A DNA stretch of 18,528 nucleotides from Rhizobiaceae bacterium (GTDB lineage Bacteria > Pseudomonadota > Alphaproteobacteria > Rhizobiales > Rhizobiaceae), in assembly GCA_020696915.1 (NCBI GenBank), contig JAJFMR010000015.1, forward strand, positions 1-18,528. Direction: 5' to 3'. The notes beneath the pieces were generated by a model. It worked only from the letters and a program-made list of their open reading frames with translations. It had not been told where the DNA came from and searched no databases. The position numbers were made by a program, and so were the translations under genes. Shown here piece by piece: positions 14,941 through 18,528 of this stretch (position 1 is the stretch's first letter; the number at the start of each line of letters is the position of its first letter).

Positions 14941-15339
14941 GCTGTCCCCCTGTTCGCGAGGACAATGGCAGAACTGAATTTATTTCCGGGAAAAAGCCGA
15001 AATAGACATTGAGTAAAATTTAGCGCAACCTCAATCTAATGTGGCCGGTTATAAGTATAGAAATTGAGTCGAATTTTATTCTTTCGTGCGATGCAGAGGC
15101 CCGGCGCCCGGATCGTCCCCGCAGTAGGTTTTCTAAGATTCGTCGGCAACGGTCCTCATCGCTGCTGTGCACGCGGATGTGACGGAAGCGTTTGGAATCT
15201 TCGGGATAGGCGCTGCGCTAGGCGGCGGGGTATCGGGGGCTCGGGTGCAGCGGAAGCCGAATAAACATATAGGAACTGCTGCCTGAGGCTCCAGTCCTGG
15301 GTTCGGGCGGTGCGCCTTCAGCGAGGTCGCAGGGGACCG
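14941..15339. other. AT-rich intergenic region upstream of the peptidase gene
   Basis: About 400 bp without a supported gene. Bases about 14970-15080 are clearly more AT-rich than the neighbourhood and should contain the peptidase promoter (minus strand). A direct repeat ATTGAGT-NN-AATTT occurs at 15008-15021 and 15063-15076, with an inverted CTCAAT at 15030-15035. The part from 15080 to 15339 is GC-rich and I see nothing firm in it. Confidence 0.45.
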
Positions 15340-15969
15340 TCAGGTCCGGCCGGTGACCGAAAGGTCCGAGTCGAGCATTTCGGGTCGCTGGATGACCGCG
15401 AATTCGATGGCCACGCCTTCCTCGAAGTGACGCACGATCTGTCCGCGCATCGTGCCCAGGGTCACCTGAACCCCGAGCGCCGGCTTGACGTCGATTTCGA
15501 TAGCCGCTCCCGACAGCGACAGGTCGATTATTCGGCACTGGTACTGCCGACCGTCCGTCAGTTGCAGGACGCTCACGGGATTGCGGGGAGCCACGCGCTC
15601 GTGGCGGCGATCTTCGGGCAGGTCGAGTTCGTGCTTGTTGGCAAGCCAGGTAAGCTGCGCGGCAAGCTTGTCTCTTTTGCGGTCGGACGCGACGACTGTC
15701 ATTGCGAATCCGTCCTGCAGCGGGCGTGTGATCACACCCTCGACGCGGCCGATATGGTCGATGTAGGCGATCACCTTCTCGCCGGGCTGGCCGATCCGCT
15801 CCGCGCGCAGCGAAACGTTGCCCGGCGACATGTCCATGACCTGGCAGGGATGCTCGGTGCGGTCCTCGAGCATGAAGCGGCCATAGATCTTGACGCGGAC
15901 GCGCTGAAAATTCCGGCGTTCGACCGCTGACGGCGTGTGATCTACCGCCGCTGACCTCATCTCTCTCAT
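15340..15969 (-). CDS. Two-domain PilZ protein (c-di-GMP binding)
   Basis: This 209-aa soluble protein has two PilZ-like domains. Domain 1 (about 17-100) has the RxxxR motif Arg19-Arg23 (RNFQR) but DMSPGN in place of DxSxxG, with Asn51 where Gly is expected. Domain 2 (about 119-205) has Arg121-Arg125 (RRHER) and an intact DLSLSG (Asp149-Gly154). PilZ domains bind cyclic di-GMP and transmit it to motility, polysaccharide or adhesion functions. The output here is unknown. The ATG at 15969 is adopted; an ATG at 15960 is an alternative. It is 106 bp downstream of the PAS gene on the same strand, with a GTTAAC-containing element between them. Confidence 0.9.
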   Translation of the reverse strand: MREMRSAAVDHTPSAVERRNFQRVRVKIYGRFMLEDRTEHPCQVMDMSPGNVSLRAERIGQPGEKVIAYIDHIGRVEGVITRPLQDGFAMTVVASDRKRDKLAAQLTWLANKHELDLPEDRRHERVAPRNPVSVLQLTDGRQYQCRIIDLSLSGAAIEIDVKPALGVQVTLGTMRGQIVRHFEEGVAIEFAVIQRPEMLDSDLSVTGRT

Positions 15970-16031
15970 GCCCTCGCTGGATGTCGTTCGCCAGAATGCG
16001 AAGATCCGGCTCCAAGATTATCGCGAAATCG

Positions 16032-16042
16032 GTTAACAACCG
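16032..16042 (-). promoter_or_regulatory. CGGTTGTTAAC element upstream of pilZ
   Basis: On the minus strand CGGTTGTTAAC lies about 63 nt before the pilZ start, followed about 10 nt later by GATAAT (16022-16017), a possible -10. The same 11-mer occurs at 16814-16824. TTAAC is the half site of CtrA boxes (TTAA-N7-TTAAC); the other half here (ATTA) matches poorly. Confidence 0.4.
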
Positions 16043-16075
16043 GTAATCTGCTGCGCGCCTCTTTTTCCTTTATCC

Positions 16076-16714
16076 CTATCCCTGCCGCCCGCCGTCGAGC
16101 ACGACGAGGTGGCGGATGCGCCTTGCTCCCGGAGTAAGAAGGGTCGTCTCGGACGTCGGTGACCGGCCGGGAAGAATGCCCGGAACGGTGGTCGCCGCAC
16201 GGTTCTTCAGAAACAGCGGCTCGCGATCGGGATCGACGACGCGGACCGATTGGATCCTTCCATCGCCAAGCGGATCGGCTCCCATCCAGAACGGCTTGGC
16301 CAGTGCCGACATGATACCCAGCGAGCGCGGGTTCTCGACTCCGCCATCCAGCGGCAGCAGCAGCATCTCGAATGCAAGGAGGCGGCGGCTGCGGCTGCAG
16401 CCCTCGAAGGCGATTGCAGCCACCGATTTCGCCCTGAAAACCCCCTCCGCAAGTCTGGCGACCAGGCGCTGATCCTGTTCGCGCCATAGGGAAGGGAAGG
16501 AGAAGCCCTTGAGTTCACGGCCGTAAACGGAACAGAGGCGGGTTCCAGCGAGCCGGAAGACCGCTTCGCGCCGCGTGTCTTTCTCCAGAATGAATGTGTC
16601 GGGGAGCAGCGCCTTGATGTCGGCGGGTTCGATTTCGGTCCGCTTCGGGGCGACGCGGCCGTTCCTGAGCCGGTTCCAGTATTGGAACAGTTGGATCGAT
16701 CCGGGCTGTTTCAT
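16076..16714 (-). CDS. PAS_5 domain protein
   Basis: This 212-aa soluble protein matches the alphaproteobacterial PAS_5 family (PF07310): LFQYWNRLRNGRVAPKR near the start, then IEPADIKALLPDTFIL, FRLAGTRLCSVYGRELKG and FPSLW. The C-terminal part (LLLPLDGG, RIRHLVVLDGGRQG) is typical of the same family. The domain is a sensor module of unknown ligand. I prefer the ATG at 16714 (MKQPGS) because family members begin near this point; the ATG at 16744 would add ten residues. GGAG lies about 12 nt before 16714, so the start is not firm. It lies upstream of pilZ and may act in the same regulatory circuit. Confidence 0.8.
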   Translation of the reverse strand: MKQPGSIQLFQYWNRLRNGRVAPKRTEIEPADIKALLPDTFILEKDTRREAVFRLAGTRLCSVYGRELKGFSFPSLWREQDQRLVARLAEGVFRAKSVAAIAFEGCSRSRRLLAFEMLLLPLDGGVENPRSLGIMSALAKPFWMGADPLGDGRIQSVRVVDPDREPLFLKNRAATTVPGILPGRSPTSETTLLTPGARRIRHLVVLDGGRQG

Positions 16715-17136
16715 TGCCGTTCGGGCTCCGCCAGACTGTGCCATCGGTGAACAGGGGAGCGCCCCCGATGACCTTCATGCAGTCTCAAGCACGACGCGTG
16801 CCAGCAGGCTTTTCGGTTGTTAACGGTGGCGGACCGTTAAGGTTAACAGATGGTTTACGTTGCGGCGTTGCCGTTCTCCAGCGACGACGTCGCCGACGCA
16901 AGCCTGATGACTCCAGTCGGTGCTTCGGGGAGGTGAGGGGGCTCGGCAAGCCGTTCAGGTACGGACCTGGACGGCTTTTCCTTTGTGATCGCGCGGCGGC
17001 TGGGCTACAGGGTCGGATCGAAGTGGAAACGCCTTCGAATGACTCCGATCCGCCACCAAAAGTCACCAGCGGGTGCGTTTCCTTCAGCGCCCTCAGCTGT
17101 CGAGCAGACGCCTCTCAGCTTGACCCTTCGGGAAGC
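16715..17136. promoter_or_regulatory. Divergent intergenic region PAS_5 / rhomboid
   Basis: About 420 bp without a supported gene. The notable part is 16814-16858: CGGTTGTTAAC at 16814-16824, a perfect inverted repeat TTAACGGT/ACCGTTAA (16820-16827 and 16833-16840, 5-bp spacer), a second GTTAAC at 16842-16847, and TTAA-CAGATGG-TTTAC (16843-16858), one mismatch from the CtrA consensus TTAA-N7-TTAAC. It is 100-145 bp before the PAS gene start and about 280 bp before the rhomboid start. The region 16860-17136 shows nothing firm. Confidence 0.45.
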
Positions 17137-17895
17137 ATGACCGAACCGGTCCCCGATGTCCCGCCCGGCGGAGTGCAGGAACCCGAGAAGACGGCGACGG
17201 CGCGCGAGCCGGTCTTCAATCTGCCGGGAGTGGTCCTGCTGCTGATGTCGCTTTGCGTTGCGATCCATCTGCTGCGGCTCTATCTGCTCGACGTCGACCA
17301 AGACCGCCTTCTTCTCGATTATCTCGCCTTCATTCCTTCCTTCTATTCAAGCCGGATGCTGATCGACGTCTTTTCCTTCACCAGTCCGGTGAGCTATTCG
17401 CTGCTGCATGGCAGTCTGCCGCACCTGGCGATAAACATGATCTGGCTGGCCGCCTTCGGATCGCCTCTGGCCAACCGTCTCGGAGCCGCGCGGTTCGTCC
17501 TGTTCTGGGTGGTGACTTCGATGGCGGCTGCCGCGCTTCATTTCGCCGTGTACCCGCTCGACAATGCGCCACTGGTCGGCGCATCGGGCGCCATTTCTGG
17601 CATGATGGGCGCGGCCGCGCGCTTCGGCTTTCGAATGCAGTCCGTCTCCGGAAAGGCGGCCTTCGGCGGCTCCATCCTGCCGATCGCGCAGGTTCTGCGT
17701 CGGCGCGGCGTCGTGACCTTCCTTGCCGTCTGGATGATCGTCAACCTGGCCACGGGGTTGCTCGGCATGGTGCCCGGCGAGCAGAGCCAGATAGCCTGGG
17801 AAGCGCATATAGGCGGTTTTGTCGTGGGCTTCTTTTTTGTCCATTGGTTCGACCCGCGGCGGCCGCCCGCGTCCGGCCGGTTGCCGTCGCCGTAG
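17137..17895 (+). CDS. Rhomboid family intramembrane serine protease
   Basis: This 252-aa protein has about six membrane segments after a proline-rich cytoplasmic N-terminus. The catalytic features are present: Ser150 in VGASGAISG, His224 in WEAHIGGFVVGF, and the conserved HGSLPHLAIN segment (His91, His96, Asn100) that supports the active site. Rhomboids cut membrane protein helices within the bilayer; the substrate is unknown. ATG 17137 has a GGGAAG site; the frame is open back to 16714, but that stretch has no rhomboid features and overlaps the control region. It is separated by 132 nt from the CBS gene. Confidence 0.93.
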   Translation: MTEPVPDVPPGGVQEPEKTATAREPVFNLPGVVLLLMSLCVAIHLLRLYLLDVDQDRLLLDYLAFIPSFYSSRMLIDVFSFTSPVSYSLLHGSLPHLAINMIWLAAFGSPLANRLGAARFVLFWVVTSMAAAALHFAVYPLDNAPLVGASGAISGMMGAAARFGFRMQSVSGKAAFGGSILPIAQVLRRRGVVTFLAVWMIVNLATGLLGMVPGEQSQIAWEAHIGGFVVGFFFVHWFDPRRPPASGRLPSP

Positions 17896-18027
17896 CGGCG
17901 GGCAGGCGGCATGGGACTGCCTACATATCCCGGCTTCGCACTTGCAAAGAATCCAGCCCTGAAGCACCATGCCTCCCTCGGGACCGAGACAGGGCGGCCG
18001 GCCCGCTGCGGCTGAATGGAGGACGCC

Positions 18028-18459
18028 ATGACCGTCAAAGCCATCCTGGAACAAAAGGGGCACAACGTCTTCTCGATCAGTCCTGACGAAAAGCTTTCCG
18101 AGGCGGTCCGCATGCTTACCGAACATCGCGTCGGCGCGCTGGTCGTGACCAACAACGACAGGATCATCGCCGGCATCATTTCCGAAAGGGACGTCGTTCG
18201 GGTGCTCGGCAAGGAGGGTGCAGCGGCTCTCGATCACCCTGTGCGCTCGGCCATGACGGCAAAGGTGAGGAGCTGCAACGAGCATCACACCGTCCACGAA
18301 GTGATGGAGATCATGACGCTCGGCCGCTTCCGCCATTTGCCCGTCGAGAAGGATGGCCATCTCGACGGCATCGTTTCCATCGGCGACGTGGTGAAGCGGC
18401 GCATCGAAGACGTCGAGCGTGAGGCCGACCAGATCAGGGCGTACATAGCAACCGCCTGA
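18028..18459 (+). CDS. CBS-pair domain protein
   Basis: This 143-aa cytoplasmic protein consists almost entirely of two CBS motifs: about 12-65 (VFSISPDEKLSEAVRMLTEHRVGALVV, IISERDVVR) and about 77-128 (MTAKVRSCNEHHTVHEVMEIMT, RHLPVEKDGHLDGIVSIGDVVK). Such stand-alone CBS pairs usually bind adenine nucleotides and act as energy or redox sensors, but no partner domain is present. ATG 18028 is preferred because GGAGG (18018-18022) precedes it by 5 nt; ATG 18016 would overlap that site. Downstream AGCCCGGC/GCCGGGCT (18460-18509) is a loose stem without a T-run. Confidence 0.92.
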   Translation: MTVKAILEQKGHNVFSISPDEKLSEAVRMLTEHRVGALVVTNNDRIIAGIISERDVVRVLGKEGAAALDHPVRSAMTAKVRSCNEHHTVHEVMEIMTLGRFRHLPVEKDGHLDGIVSIGDVVKRRIEDVEREADQIRAYIATA

Positions 18460-18528
18460 AGCCCGGCTCCGGCGTCGCAGCCAGCAGACCCCACCAGCGC
18501 CGCCGGGCTCTTGCCTCACGTGGGGCTT

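Noticed and set aside
15064..15264. Possible 66-aa plus-strand gene in the AT-rich gap
   Set aside because: Starts with TTG, has no ribosome site, and has an arginine/cysteine-rich sequence like a random frame.
16715..17136. N-terminal extension of the rhomboid frame back to 16714
   Set aside because: The extension lacks rhomboid features and covers the palindromic control region; ATG 17137 has a ribosome site.
18460..18509. Terminator after the CBS gene
   Set aside because: The 8-bp stem has a 34-nt loop and no T-run, so it is too weak to list as a feature.
1..18528. Mobile element, prophage, CRISPR or toxin-antitoxin system
   Set aside because: No transposase, integrase, terminal repeats, tRNA-associated site, regular spacer array or recognisable toxin pair was seen on either strand.

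Overview
The window looks like a stretch of chromosome from an alphaproteobacterium of the Hyphomicrobiales (Rhizobiales), most likely near Mesorhizobium and other Phyllobacteriaceae. This is inferred from high G+C, long antisense open frames caused by codon bias, and family content typical of that group: a double cold-shock protein, a DUF192 protein, cysE followed by DUF3126, a bacterial transglutaminase-like cysteine peptidase, PilZ and PAS_5 proteins, and a tripartite tricarboxylate (TctCBA) transporter. No tRNA, rRNA, insertion sequence, integrase, phage gene or CRISPR array was seen. It reads as ordinary core and accessory chromosome, and I did not find a convincing new multi-gene system.

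Layout. 1-2109 is the 3' part of a large AAA-ATPase/TPR regulator of the adenylate-cyclase-associated type; its 5' end lies outside the window. 2351-3036 holds a small unknown gene and a secreted protein that is essentially a lone SecD P1-head domain. 3169-6229 (minus strand) is a tctC-tctB-tctA operon with a perfect 18-bp inverted repeat between the binding-protein gene and the membrane genes. 6489-7583 (minus) is a lipoprotein-type DUF900 alpha/beta hydrolase. A DUF1697 gene (plus) and gloA (minus) converge on an intergenic region with a degenerate repeat of about 25 bp.

9259-11245 (plus) is a probable operon: double cold-shock protein, membrane-anchored DUF192 protein, alpha/beta hydrolase. 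It converges on a COG4339 HD-type phosphohydrolase (minus). cysE, DUF3126 and a gamma-class carbonic anhydrase follow on the plus strand. The cysE product keeps the C-terminal isoleucine used to dock cysteine synthase. A near-consensus FNR/FixK-like palindrome lies in the cysE upstream region.

14335-16714 (minus) carries a secreted transglutaminase-like cysteine peptidase, a two-domain PilZ protein and a PAS_5 protein. A rhomboid protease and a CBS-pair protein follow on the plus strand. An identical 11-mer, CGGTTGTTAAC, occurs upstream of pilZ and in the PAS/rhomboid divergent region and may mark shared (possibly CtrA-type) control. The best leads are regulatory or structural: the tctC-tctB hairpin, the 8425-8600 repeat, the shared GTTAAC motif, the 55-bp-spaced direct repeat near 15008-15078, and the lone SecD-like secreted domain.
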